This document shows, piece after piece, positions 44,805 through 55,652 of a stretch of DNA of 64,000 nt (the first letter of the stretch is position 1; every line of letters begins with the position of its first letter). The notes under the pieces are model-generated. The model was given only the letters and a program-made list of their open reading frames with translations, made no database searches and was not told the origin of the DNA. The position numbers were made by a program, and so were the translations under genes. Source of the stretch: Pseudoalteromonas rubra (GTDB taxonomy: Bacteria > Pseudomonadota > Gammaproteobacteria > Enterobacterales > Alteromonadaceae); the NCBI RefSeq assembly GCF_000967655.1, contig NZ_JXYA01000026.1:123020-187019 (forward strand). The letters are read 5' to 3'.

Positions 44805-46896
44805 TCTTAAGATCCTCATTATGAGATTGATATACCCAGGCGCTATGCGCACTCAGAGATTGGGTCTGGTGGCCTTCTTCAATGGTTTCTGTGGGGGGCG
44901 CAGAGCTAAGTGTTAGCCTCCAGACAATCCCCGCTATCACAGGTAATTTCACAGCCACATCGTCACTGCCAGCATGTAAAATCACCAGCAAATTTTGCTT
45001 TCTTAGCGTGTCGGTCAACATATAGATCAGGGTTTTATTGTGGCTGTCGTGCCAGTCCCCTTCAGTCATTGGGTGTGCGTCTTTGTTAAACCAGCTGATA
45101 TTGAACCGCTCATCCTGAGTGTGAATATAAAACGGGTGATGAAATATCGCGTACTGGCAGCGTATTTCCTGAAGCCGTGCAATTAAGGCGCACAAGGTAC
45201 TTGCTTCGTCGCTGCCCCAGCCGCCTTTTGCGCTTCGGTTTTGGCTGCAACGCTCAGAGATACTCTGAGGCCAGGTCAGCCAATTGATCTGATTGTCCTG
45301 ACAATACGCATTATTATTGCCCTGCTGCGAGTGCGCGATTTCCGTACCCGCGGCTAACATAGGCACCCCTTTAGACATCATTAATGTAATGAGCGCACTT
45401 TTTTGAATTTGGTGCCTTAATGCCAGTATGTGTTGATGCTCAGTTTGACCTTCTACACCACAGTTGAATGAAATGTTTTCGCTGTGGCCATCACGATTGT
45501 CTTCACCATTGGCAAAGTTGTGTTTTTGCTCATAGCTCACCCAATCAGCAAGCGTAAAGCCATCATGGCTGGTGAGAAAGTTGACCGAGTTGAGCGGCCC
45601 GCGTTGATTATGTTCAAATAATTCATGAGAGCCATGAACGCGTTTCGCAAGCTCAGACAAAGTACCGGCGTCGCCACGCCAAAAGCGTCTTACCGTATCC
45701 CGGTATTTGTCATTCCACTCCCGCCAGGGAGAAGGGAATCCGCCCAACTGATACCCACCGGGACCCACATCCCAGGGCTCAGCAATTAGCTTAACCTTGC
45801 TAAGTACGGGGTCTTGTGCCATTGCCTGTAAGAAGCTGTGCTGCGAATTAAAGCCATGCTCAGTGCGAGCCAGTATGGTTGCCAGGTCAAATCTAAAGCC
45901 ATCGACGCCCATAAATTCGACCCAGTACCTCAGGCTGTCCATCACCAGTTTCAGGGTATAGGGGTCGTCAATATTGAGGGTGTTGCCACAACCAGTGTCG
46001 TTTATGTATTGGGCTTGCTCACCCACCATACGATAATAACCCGTATTATTGAGCCCTTTGAGCGACAAAGTGGGTCCATCGAGGCCCCCTTCCGCAGTGT
46101 GGTTGTAGACAACGTCCAGGATCACCTCAATCCCGGCGCGATGAAGCTCGCGAACCATTTGCTGAAACTCGCTAATATTCCCGTCGACCAGAAAGTCTTT
46201 GTGCGGTACAAAAAAACTCAAAGAGTTATAACCCCAGTAGTTTTTCAACCCCTTGGTTGTCAGAAACTGCTCTGAAATAAAGGTATGACAAGGCAATAAC
46301 TCAATGGTTGTCACACCTAAACTGGCCAGGTGTGCTATAAAGTTGCTGTGACTCAGACCCAGAAACTTGCCACGCAGGGGCTTAGGCACAAACTCACATT
46401 GTTTCGTGGCTCCTCGGACGTGGCACTCATAGACTAAGGTTTTTGACCAAGGTATGTCCGGCCTGGCACCTTCATATCGGGCAATATCCGTAACGCAAGA
46501 TTTGGGCATATCGACGGCATTGTCACTTGAGTTGAGTGTACCTACTGGTAAATGGCAAAAATGCCGTTCACTCCAGGTAAATTCACCATGAAAATCCTTG
46601 CAATAAGGGTCTAACAGCAACTTATTATGATTGAATAACTGGCCCTTTTCGGGCGCATACCGGCCTGCGGCGCGAAATCCGTACAAAGCACCAGCGCGCA
46701 GAGGCGAGACAAACACAGACCACAGTCCACCCTCATGGCGATACATAGTGATTTTGGCTATTTCACTATGGCCACTTTGATCGAACAGGCACAGCTGCAC
46801 TTCCTTTGCCCCTGGGGCATAGACAGCAAAGTTAACTCCCTGATCATGCAGTGAGCTGCCCAGTGGTGAAGGTTGACCCCGGTGTGATGTTAACAT
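44797..46896 (-). CDS. glgX: Glycogen debranching enzyme
   Basis: GlgX is a GH13 isoamylase-type enzyme that hydrolyses alpha-1,6 branches, typically on phosphorylase-limit dextrins. The 699 residues have an N-terminal early-set (CBM48-like) domain and the GH13 motifs DVVYNHTAEGG, GFRFDLATIL (catalytic Asp), LIAEPWDVG (Glu) and FLTSHDGFTL. Its start codon overlaps the glgB stop by one base (TGATG). Confidence 0.94.
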   Translation of the reverse strand: MLTSHRGQPSPLGSSLHDQGVNFAVYAPGAKEVQLCLFDQSGHSEIAKITMYRHEGGLWSVFVSPLRAGALYGFRAAGRYAPEKGQLFNHNKLLLDPYCKDFHGEFTWSERHFCHLPVGTLNSSDNAVDMPKSCVTDIARYEGARPDIPWSKTLVYECHVRGATKQCEFVPKPLRGKFLGLSHSNFIAHLASLGVTTIELLPCHTFISEQFLTTKGLKNYWGYNSLSFFVPHKDFLVDGNISEFQQMVRELHRAGIEVILDVVYNHTAEGGLDGPTLSLKGLNNTGYYRMVGEQAQYINDTGCGNTLNIDDPYTLKLVMDSLRYWVEFMGVDGFRFDLATILARTEHGFNSQHSFLQAMAQDPVLSKVKLIAEPWDVGPGGYQLGGFPSPWREWNDKYRDTVRRFWRGDAGTLSELAKRVHGSHELFEHNQRGPLNSVNFLTSHDGFTLADWVSYEQKHNFANGEDNRDGHSENISFNCGVEGQTEHQHILALRHQIQKSALITLMMSKGVPMLAAGTEIAHSQQGNNNAYCQDNQINWLTWPQSISERCSQNRSAKGGWGSDEASTLCALIARLQEIRCQYAIFHHPFYIHTQDERFNISWFNKDAHPMTEGDWHDSHNKTLIYMLTDTLRKQNLLVILHAGSDDVAVKLPVIAGIVWRLTLSSAPPTETIEEGHQTQSLSAHSAWVYQSHNEDLKND

Positions 46897-49124
46897 CAGG
46901 CGTCTGCACTCATATATTGCAAATAGATGGTACTCAATGGCCCGATGGTGATTTCAATGCTGTGCTCGAAACCATGGCTGGCGATGGCCTTGCTCTGGAC
47001 CATTTGCTGTTGGTGTGCAACCGGCGTTGTACCACTGCCATACAAATTGCTGTCGTCGGAGTTAAACACCACGCGATAAATACCACCACGGGGTACCCCA
47101 ATACGATAGCTGTGCAGAACCTCTGGGGTAAAATGGCTAACGACCACCAGCAAGTCATTGCTGGATTTGCCGAAGCGGGCAAAACTCAACACCGACTGCT
47201 CGCCGTTGTGACAATCAATCCACTGAAAACCACATGGTGAGTTATCGAGCTCATACAAAGCCGGTGTATCACGGTAGAGGTGATTGAGCGTCTTGATTGT
47301 CTGATAAACCCCCATATGTGGCGGCGACTCAAGCAAAGACCAGTCCAACCCCCGGTTATGATCCCACTCAGAACGTGGCGCAAGCTCACTGCCCATAAAC
47401 AGCAGCTTCTTGCCCGGATGTGCGTACATAAAACCATAGTAAGCGCGCAGGTTGGCAAACTGTTGCCAGTCGTCACCTGGCATTTTACTCAGCAGCGCGC
47501 CCTTGCCATGCACGACTTCATCGTGGCTCAGGGGCAAAATATAATTTTCTGAGTAAGCATAGGCCATAGAAAAGGTCATCTCATGATGATGATACTTTCT
47601 GTGAATGGGATCTCTTTGCATGTAACTCAGGCTGTCATTCATCCAGCCCATGTTCCACTTATAGCCAAATCCTAATCCATTATGATCCACCGCCTGAGTC
47701 ACTCCTGGCCAGGCTGTAGACTCTTCTGCGACCATCATAATGTGCGGATGGCGACCATAGCTGCGGGTATTAACTGCTCTGATACAGTCTATCGCGCCAA
47801 GGTTTTCTCTGCCGCCAAACTGGTTGGGGATCCATTCACCATCATTGCGCGAGTAATCTAGATACAGCATAGAGGCAACCGCATCGACTCTTAAGCCATC
47901 CAGTTTAAACACGTCAAGCCAGTAGTTGGCATTGGAGAGCAGGTAACTTTTTACTTCCGGGCGCTCGTAGTTATAAATATATGTGTTCCAGTCGGGGTGA
48001 TAGCCCTGGCGACTGTCCGCGTGCTCATACAGGTGCGTACCGTCAAAGCGATGCAAGCCATGGGGATCTGACGGAAAGTGACCCGGTACCCAGTCAATCA
48101 AAATGCCCAAGTCTAACTCTGCACACTGAGCTACGAAATAGCGAAAGTCCTCCAAAGAGCCAAAACGGCTGGTCGGCGCAAAAAGCCCCACAGGCTGATA
48201 TCCCCACGAACCATCAAAGGGATACTCGCTGATCGGCATCAGCTGCACATGAGAAAAACCCAGCGCCTTAACATAAGGTAATAAATCATCTGCCAGCTCA
48301 CGATAAGTCAGATAGCGGTTATCCTCATCATCCCGGCGCTTCCACGAGCCCAAATGCACTTCATAAATGGCAATGGGCGCATCAATCGCATTGCGCTGAC
48401 GACGCCGTGTCTGCTCGGCATCACTCAGCGGCATGCTCTGTTGAGCCGGCTGGATCACACTGGCGGTACCGGGGGCTTGCTGCATCTTAACCGCATAAGG
48501 GTCGGCACGCTCAGTCACCTCACCATCCACACCGACGATGGCGTACTTGTAGCCTTGCTCAGCCTTGAGATGCGGCACAAACAAATCCCACACACCGCTG
48601 GCGGGATGAAAACGCATAAAGTGCTGGCACGGCTGCCAATGATTAAACTCGCCAATCACAGAGACACTGCGCGCATTCGGTGCCCAGACGCAAAACTGCG
48701 TGCCTTCGCAATCCTGGTGAGTCAGCGGACGAGCCCCAAAATGCAAGTAACCATGCTCAAGCGATCCTTCATTGAACAAGTACATCGCAGACTCGTCCAG
48801 CGCACTACTAAAGTCATAGACATCGCGTGTAGTAATGACAGTATCGGGAAATTCAATCGTCAAATGGTACCCTGAGGACACCTTAGTGCTGAACGCCAGC
48901 TCAAACAAAGCTGAATCACCAATTCGCTGCATGGCGCTGGTTTGGTGGTCAACATTGACTGATACTGTCAGTGCGCCGGGCATGTATACACGAATAACAG
49001 AGCCTTCTGCGCTGTTATGCAGACCAAGAAAAGAGAAGGGATCACGAAAACACCCGCTATCCAGGGCCGAAATTTGTGCTGCGTAGTCATGGGTAATAAT
49101 GGGCGATTTACTTGCTGAATTCAT
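46896..49124 (-). CDS. glgB: 1,4-alpha-glucan branching enzyme
   Basis: GlgB makes alpha-1,6 branches. The 742-residue GH13 protein has an N-terminal region with two early-set/CBM48-like modules (the second near FGARPLTHQDCEGTQFCVWAPNARSVSVIGEFNHW). Catalytic-barrel motifs include DWVPGHF, GLRVDAVASMLYLDY (nucleophile Asp), MMVAEESTAWP (acid Glu) and LPLSHDEVVHGKG. It overlaps malQ by 4 bases and glgX by one, indicating coupled translation. Confidence 0.95.
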   Translation of the reverse strand: MNSASKSPIITHDYAAQISALDSGCFRDPFSFLGLHNSAEGSVIRVYMPGALTVSVNVDHQTSAMQRIGDSALFELAFSTKVSSGYHLTIEFPDTVITTRDVYDFSSALDESAMYLFNEGSLEHGYLHFGARPLTHQDCEGTQFCVWAPNARSVSVIGEFNHWQPCQHFMRFHPASGVWDLFVPHLKAEQGYKYAIVGVDGEVTERADPYAVKMQQAPGTASVIQPAQQSMPLSDAEQTRRRQRNAIDAPIAIYEVHLGSWKRRDDEDNRYLTYRELADDLLPYVKALGFSHVQLMPISEYPFDGSWGYQPVGLFAPTSRFGSLEDFRYFVAQCAELDLGILIDWVPGHFPSDPHGLHRFDGTHLYEHADSRQGYHPDWNTYIYNYERPEVKSYLLSNANYWLDVFKLDGLRVDAVASMLYLDYSRNDGEWIPNQFGGRENLGAIDCIRAVNTRSYGRHPHIMMVAEESTAWPGVTQAVDHNGLGFGYKWNMGWMNDSLSYMQRDPIHRKYHHHEMTFSMAYAYSENYILPLSHDEVVHGKGALLSKMPGDDWQQFANLRAYYGFMYAHPGKKLLFMGSELAPRSEWDHNRGLDWSLLESPPHMGVYQTIKTLNHLYRDTPALYELDNSPCGFQWIDCHNGEQSVLSFARFGKSSNDLLVVVSHFTPEVLHSYRIGVPRGGIYRVVFNSDDSNLYGSGTTPVAHQQQMVQSKAIASHGFEHSIEITIGPLSTIYLQYMSADA

Positions 49125-51103
49125 GCCTGCTCTCTGATCCTTTTTATCTCTTTCATTAAATGACTGTTTTGTTCTAAAGTCTGCTCAGCCGGGATTGCCA
49201 GTCGACGGCGCCAGTTGGGGTACTCACGATCTGTACCGGGAATATTCACTGGTAACTGCTGTTGCTCCAGATCATCCAACTGGATTGCCAGCAATTTACT
49301 CGGACTTGCCGCAAGCTTTTTAACTATGGCAGCGTAAATATTGTTTGCATCACTGAGCTGATGTGCATCATGCGCACCACCTAGCCCCAGCCAGATAAGC
49401 AACCTGGCCTTATCATCTTCGCGCGCTTTGATCATCTCTTTTGCTTCATGTTCACTGCACAGTTGGTAATCTTGTTTGAGACTAATGTCAGTATGGCACC
49501 ACCAAGCGCTAAACGGTGCCACATCATGGTTAGCAACCATTAGTAAGGTATCTGCACGATACTGCTCGACTGGTTTAAACTGACCCAGGTGATCTTTGGC
49601 AAAATACATTAAAATGTTGCCGTAGAGATTGGCATCACTCATAGCAGCAGAGACTTCCGGCGGCACTATGCCAAGATCTTCACCTATCACCATGGCCCGG
49701 TTCAGATGAGATTCGATCTTTAAAATCGCCAGTAAATGTTCAAAGGGATAATAGATGTAGCACCCGTCCTGCTTACCCTGCGATTCAAAACACCACCATA
49801 AACGTCGTATTGCCATCACATGATCAATACGCAGCGCACCAAATGATGCCATGTTGCTGCGCACCAGTGAGCGAAAATACGCGTAGTTGTGCTGTTTGAT
49901 TTTAATTGGATTCAGCGCTGGCAACCCCCAATTCTGACCGGCTTCAGCCCAGGGGTCTGGCGGGGCGCCGACGTTTGCGCCTTTGGCAAATAAGGCTTCA
50001 TTATGCGTAAACTCATCGCCTTCTTGTGCGCAGCCAACGGCCAGATCGTTGATAAGTCCTATGGCCATCCCCTCTTGCCGGGCATGTAACTGACAAGCTC
50101 CGAGCTGACGATGTGCAAGCCACTGCATAAACCACTCACGCTCAGTGAGTTCACTGTGGCTCAGAGTTTGCTCCTTGTCGTGCTTGAACTCGCTCAGAGC
50201 TTGGCGCACAGCCGGCACAGCTTCGCATTTATCAAACAATTGCGTTAATACGGCATATTTCGTTTTCGCAACCGCACTGTAATCAATGTAGTTTTGAACA
50301 CACTCGTTTTGTGCAGAGCCAAGTATTTCATCTATGCTCAGTTGAAAGTCTTCTCGTAATGTGTCGATTGCCCAATCTAATGCAATATATAAAGGATTAA
50401 TCAGGCAACGATGTGACGGGCTGTATGGACTTGCGCGCTCCGGCTCTGATTCAAACAGTAAGTGCAAAGGATTAAGCAAAATGAAGTCGCAATGCATGAT
50501 TGCTGCGCTGGAGATCACCTGATGTAGATCGCGAAAGTCTCCCACACCTGCGTTGCGCTCGCTGCGTAATGTATAAAGCTGGAGTGATAAGCCTGTGCGC
50601 TTAACATCGTCTTGCTCTATGGCATAACAACGTTTTGGTACTGACCATAGTTCAGTCGTTTTAGTGCCAAACACCCCTTCGATTTGGGCGTTAAAATACC
50701 CAGCTGGTAGCGCTCCTACGCTGACTTTCAGGTCCAGATAAATCTGTCCATTGTAATGATAATCACCACACACCTCGGCCTGAGAAAGCGCAATGCAGGT
50801 GCTCAAAGCGAGTTCTGGTATTTGAATTACCACCGACGAATGACGAGCGGTTTGCGGTACTTTTAAAGAAAAACACCCGGTTTCGGCCTCGGCAAGTACG
50901 ACCTCATCGACAACCTCAAGCCAGGGTTCAACATCCAGCAAAAAGTTTAGCTCGGCAATATGGGATTCATCGTCAGTATTAACGCCACAGCAGCGCAATG
51001 CGTCGACCCGAGTTGCATGGTCAAAGTAGACGTGCTCACCATTATATTTGGTGTAATCAAAGCCTATGCCATGCAAGTAGAACAGCTGTTCCAGTCCCTG
51101 CAT
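49121..51103 (-). CDS. malQ: 4-alpha-glucanotransferase (amylomaltase)
   Basis: MalQ rearranges maltodextrins by disproportionation, feeding short glucans to phosphorylase. The 660-residue GH77 protein has the core motifs SPYSPSHRCLINPLYI, DLAVGCAQEGDE, the catalytic-nucleophile region GALRIDHVMAIRRLWW, the acid Glu in VIGEDLGIVPPEV and NHDVAPF. It is in the glycogen operon, not a mal cluster. It starts 5 bases after the CBM48 gene and overlaps glgB by 4 bases. Confidence 0.93.
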   Translation of the reverse strand: MQGLEQLFYLHGIGFDYTKYNGEHVYFDHATRVDALRCCGVNTDDESHIAELNFLLDVEPWLEVVDEVVLAEAETGCFSLKVPQTARHSSVVIQIPELALSTCIALSQAEVCGDYHYNGQIYLDLKVSVGALPAGYFNAQIEGVFGTKTTELWSVPKRCYAIEQDDVKRTGLSLQLYTLRSERNAGVGDFRDLHQVISSAAIMHCDFILLNPLHLLFESEPERASPYSPSHRCLINPLYIALDWAIDTLREDFQLSIDEILGSAQNECVQNYIDYSAVAKTKYAVLTQLFDKCEAVPAVRQALSEFKHDKEQTLSHSELTEREWFMQWLAHRQLGACQLHARQEGMAIGLINDLAVGCAQEGDEFTHNEALFAKGANVGAPPDPWAEAGQNWGLPALNPIKIKQHNYAYFRSLVRSNMASFGALRIDHVMAIRRLWWCFESQGKQDGCYIYYPFEHLLAILKIESHLNRAMVIGEDLGIVPPEVSAAMSDANLYGNILMYFAKDHLGQFKPVEQYRADTLLMVANHDVAPFSAWWCHTDISLKQDYQLCSEHEAKEMIKAREDDKARLLIWLGLGGAHDAHQLSDANNIYAAIVKKLAASPSKLLAIQLDDLEQQQLPVNIPGTDREYPNWRRRLAIPAEQTLEQNSHLMKEIKRIREQA

Positions 51104-51108
51104 TGTTA

Positions 51109-51411
51109 TCAGGCCTGCTTGTGAGTATCAACGACGCTGTTTTGTGTACCAAAGCCATTTGGCACATAGCCATCGGCCTGGTCGTCGTTATCCCAGTGCT
51201 CTCCATCGATTAAGTATCTAAAGTGGTATTCGTGACCCGTGGGTAAGCGGTGCTTGAGCTTAAATCGTTTGTCTTTCTTATTGAATTTCATCGTTAGAGG
51301 CTGCCAATCGTTGAACTCTGCCACCAGCTCGACTGTTATCGCTTCAGGATGAATGATTTCAAACGTGACTTCCGCTTCGTTTTTTGTTTTGAAAAAACGC
51401 TTAGTTAACAT
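51109..51411 (-). CDS. Stand-alone isoamylase early-set (CBM48-like) protein
   Basis: The 100-residue protein is little more than one glycogen-binding-type early-set domain: VTFEIIHPEAITVELVAEFNDWQP, LKHRLPTGHEYHFRYLIDGEHW, then a D/N-rich segment. Similar small proteins occur in other marine gammaproteobacteria; function is unknown, perhaps glycogen binding or enzyme recruitment. ATG at 51411 was chosen because GGAG lies just upstream; an in-frame ATG at 51423 is the alternative. It is the first gene of the glycogen operon. Confidence 0.85.
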   Translation of the reverse strand: MLTKRFFKTKNEAEVTFEIIHPEAITVELVAEFNDWQPLTMKFNKKDKRFKLKHRLPTGHEYHFRYLIDGEHWDNDDQADGYVPNGFGTQNSVVDTHKQA

Positions 51412-51876
51412 TGTGGGCTCCAAAAAACCGCTAGGTTGTTTATCCTTGCCACAGTGCCGTGCCCGTTACAGCTAGACTTACGGATGCTGTGAAACTACAA
51501 AGCATAATTGCTCATTGTCTACGTACAGTGTGTACGCTTCATTACAGTGCAATGACAGTCCAGCCTTGCACTAATGTGGTGATTTTCACTTAGAAAGCTG
51601 GCACAACTGCCTGTATATTAGTATACGGGCAATAAACGCGCCAAAACTTGTTAAAAAGTTAGGTGAGAACTATTCTCGTGTAAAGTGAATTTAATTGATA
51701 CTTGATCTCAAACACAGCAAAGCGGTATTAATTAATTACAATATTCAGAGGCACTGAGCTGCGATTGATGGCACCCCGAATTAGGTGTAAAACATGTCAT
51801 ACTTAGGGCTTATTTATAGTATACTTACTGCTCCTGGCAGGGACGATTTTCTTTAGGTAGGTGGATACGCTCAATC
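51412..51876. promoter_or_regulatory. Divergent intergenic region: glycogen operon and GGDEF-EAL gene
   Basis: No gene is seen in this 465-base gap. It should contain promoters for the leftward glycogen operon and the rightward GGDEF-EAL gene. An exact inverted repeat, CGTACA (51522-51527) and TGTACG (51531-51536) with GTG spacer, lies about 110 bases before the CBM48 ATG and is a possible operator. AT-rich TAGTATAC-type sequence near 51820 may be part of the rightward promoter. Neither is certain. Confidence 0.45.
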
Positions 51877-53793
51877 ATGCAAAGTGTTTTTAAAAATATA
51901 GCAACCTGTATTGTCTGTTTTGTCGTGATTTGCATAGTCGTTAGCTTGCTGTTTACAAAACAGGTGGTTGATCTGCAAACTGGTCGCACCACCATACCGC
52001 TACATACACAGCCCATCAGCGCCCAATCGGAATATATTCCCTGGTACGCTTTCTTGCTGGCGGATCAACGTTTTTTGCAGGTTAACGAAGACACTCATGT
52101 GCTGCTGCGACGCAGCCAAACTGAAGCCACCTCCGCCTCTGTTAAACATGTCATGACTCGCGTGTTTTCTTCGCCAGTCTTGCTGTTACTGGTTATGGTG
52201 ATGCTAATACTGACACTCACCAGGCTGCGTGAGTTAAGGCTACAACATACCCGCTCAAAAGCACTGACCGACATTGACAGGGACCTCAAAGATATTATTA
52301 GTGGCCTGGAAATTGATTATAAAGCATTGCCGATTGGCGGCACTGTTGCCCAGATCAGCCATGCTGTGCACGCCATCGCAAGCAATATTCAACGCATTAA
52401 GATCAACACCGACAGCCATGTCTTTCAGGATAAACTCACGAAACTGATAGACCGTCATGCCTATATTGAGCACATCAGCAATGAGCTTGCAATGGCAGAA
52501 CAACAGCAAAGCAAATGCGGCTTGCTGTTTATTGACCTTGATGGTTTTAAGCAAGTAAATGACTCGTTCGGACATAGTTTTGGCGATGAGATATTGATCC
52601 AGGTTGCAGAGCGTTTATGTCAGGTAGTGCGACAGTATCAATTGCAGGCGCTGCATGCCGTACATGGGCTTGATCAAAACCTCTCGCGACTTGGCGGAGA
52701 TGAGTTTTCTATTTTTATTCCCGACCTTAAAGATACCGGGTTTTGTACCGAAGTCGCTCAGACCATACTTGGTGAGATTGAACGTGACTTTGTGCTCGGC
52801 AATAAACTGGTTAAGATCAGTGCCAGTATCGGTATTGCTGTCTATCCCGACAGCGCCGCCACACCCAATGCACTGCTGCAAATGTCAGACGTTGCTATGT
52901 ACCGTGCTAAAACAGATGGTCGTGGGATCTTTCGCGTTTACTCCCCCGAAATGGGCAATAAAATCAGACGCTACCATTACCTATTAGAAGAGCTACGCCT
53001 GGCCATTGCCTCGCAAAACTTCCACTTATCATTTCAGCCCATAGTGCACGTTGAAGATTGCTCTATTGACTACTTTGAAGCACTGGCACGCTGGCATCAC
53101 CCAATTGAGGGCCTGATCCCCCCGTCTGAGTTTATTCCCATTGCGGAAGAGTCGAACCTGATCCTGGACCTTGGGGACTGGATCTTGCTGGAGTCCTGTC
53201 GACAAATGTCCGCCTGGCACAATGCAGGTATGAAGCGCGTGCGCATCTCGGTGAATGTATCCGGGATCCAGCTCAAGCACCGTGCAATTTTTGACTGGGT
53301 GATGGCGGCATTAGAAAAAACCGGCTTACCCCCGACTTCACTGATGCTGGAGATCACGGAATCAACGCTTATCACCGCCAGTAATGAAATCATTGCACAG
53401 CTTGAGCGTTGTCGCTCAGCGGGGGTCACCATCGCCATTGACGATTTTGGCACCGGGTTTAGCTCGCTCAGCACCCTCGCCGATTTGCCCATCGATGTGA
53501 TTAAAATCGACAAGCTGTTTATTTCACAGGCTAAAGACAACCCCAAATACTATAAGATCCTTAACTCCATCAGTGAGCTGGGCACACAACTCGACCTCAA
53601 AATTGTTGCCGAAGGGGTTGAGCAGGTCGATCAGTTTGAATTAGTTAAACAGATGGGGATACGGTGTGTTCAGGGATATCTGGTGAGTCGTCCGGAAACC
53701 TCCAGCCGGGTTGGCAACAAAGTACTTAAAAGCAATATGAACCATATCGCGTCCACCGGCACCAGCGTATGGCTACCTGAGTCGTCCAACTAA
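51877..53793 (+). CDS. Membrane GGDEF-EAL protein
   Basis: The 638-residue protein has a membrane helix at about 8-27, a short periplasmic segment of about 60 residues, and a second helix at about 89-112. GGDEF follows at 273-277 (RLGGDEFSIF), without the inhibitory RxxD motif in the usual place, and an EAL domain starting with YFEALARWHHP (E401). EAL motifs SVNVSGIQL, LEITES, AIDDFGTGFSSLS, DVIKIDKLFI and KIVAEGVEQ are all present. It may be both synthase and phosphodiesterase, or one only. It is divergent from the glycogen operon. Confidence 0.92.
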   Translation: MQSVFKNIATCIVCFVVICIVVSLLFTKQVVDLQTGRTTIPLHTQPISAQSEYIPWYAFLLADQRFLQVNEDTHVLLRRSQTEATSASVKHVMTRVFSSPVLLLLVMVMLILTLTRLRELRLQHTRSKALTDIDRDLKDIISGLEIDYKALPIGGTVAQISHAVHAIASNIQRIKINTDSHVFQDKLTKLIDRHAYIEHISNELAMAEQQQSKCGLLFIDLDGFKQVNDSFGHSFGDEILIQVAERLCQVVRQYQLQALHAVHGLDQNLSRLGGDEFSIFIPDLKDTGFCTEVAQTILGEIERDFVLGNKLVKISASIGIAVYPDSAATPNALLQMSDVAMYRAKTDGRGIFRVYSPEMGNKIRRYHYLLEELRLAIASQNFHLSFQPIVHVEDCSIDYFEALARWHHPIEGLIPPSEFIPIAEESNLILDLGDWILLESCRQMSAWHNAGMKRVRISVNVSGIQLKHRAIFDWVMAALEKTGLPPTSLMLEITESTLITASNEIIAQLERCRSAGVTIAIDDFGTGFSSLSTLADLPIDVIKIDKLFISQAKDNPKYYKILNSISELGTQLDLKIVAEGVEQVDQFELVKQMGIRCVQGYLVSRPETSSRVGNKVLKSNMNHIASTGTSVWLPESSN

Positions 53794-53808
53794 GCAACCC
53801 CGCTCTGT

Positions 53809-54237
53809 TCAGCGTTTGAACTTAGTTTCTAAAATTACCGAGGATGTGGTCCGCTCAACCCCTTCCAGGTTGCCAATATCATCGAGCAGCTGACTGAGCT
53901 GCTCAAGGCTTTGCGCCTCTACTTCTGCGATCATGTCATATTCACCACTAATCGCATACAAAGCTGAAATGTTGTTGATCTGCTTCAGTGCATTATTGGT
54001 TTGTGCGGTCAGCTTCTGCCGAACCTTGATGGAAACATGCGCTGCAACCTGAGATTCCTGATACTGCCGGCCCAACTCAACACTATACCCCTGGATCACC
54101 CCGTTTTGTTCGAGTTTTTGCAACCGACTTTGGACCGTAGTTCTGGACATATCCAGGGTTCTGGCCAATTCAGAGATGCTGGCGCGGGCATTTTTCCTCA
54201 GCTCAGAAAGTAAACGTTCGTCTTGTGAATGGATCAT
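53809..54237 (-). CDS. Lrp/AsnC family transcriptional regulator
   Basis: The 142-residue protein has an N-terminal helix-turn-helix (SISELARTLDMSRTTVQSRLQKLEQNGVIQGY) and a C-terminal RAM ligand-binding domain. It is divergent from astC with a 176-base gap, so control of the arginine catabolism genes is plausible by position. It converges with the GGDEF-EAL gene, with 15 bases between them. Confidence 0.88.
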   Translation of the reverse strand: MIHSQDERLLSELRKNARASISELARTLDMSRTTVQSRLQKLEQNGVIQGYSVELGRQYQESQVAAHVSIKVRQKLTAQTNNALKQINNISALYAISGEYDMIAEVEAQSLEQLSQLLDDIGNLEGVERTTSSVILETKFKR

Positions 54238-54289
54238 TGTGAAAACTTAAATCGTCATTTTGACTGTTATTTTAATCATTTTATTTATT

Positions 54290-54302
54290 TTTGCACTGCA
54301 AA
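54290..54302. promoter_or_regulatory. Candidate operator in the Lrp-astC intergenic region
   Basis: TTTGC (54290-54294) and GCAAA (54298-54302) form an inverted repeat around ACT in an AT-rich region typical of Lrp-family binding sites. A TTGACA overlaps the right side (54303-54308) but has no clear -10 at normal spacing. Confidence 0.35.
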
Positions 54303-54401
54303 TTGACAACGCAACGCGTAATAATGACAAAAAGCGGGGAAAGCGACACCGTCTATTGCAATCAATAGCCGGATCTGTCCCTAAGTTGTAAAGATTTTTA
54401 A

Positions 54402-55619
<1,218 letters not shown>

Positions 55620-55626
55620 TCGTGAG

Positions 55627-55642
55627 GGGCGCGCAAGCGCCC
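55627..55642 (+). other. Stem-loop between astC and astA
   Basis: GGGCGC (55627-55632) and GCGCCC (55637-55642) form a stem with loop GCAA, just after the astC stop. With no T-run it is more likely an mRNA-stabilising or partial-termination hairpin. Confidence 0.5.
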
Positions 55643-55652
55643 TGTTAAAACT

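Noticed and set aside
54303..54331. TTGACA as a -35 for astC
   Set aside because: The sequence at normal spacing (GACAAA) is not a credible -10, so it was kept only as a note.
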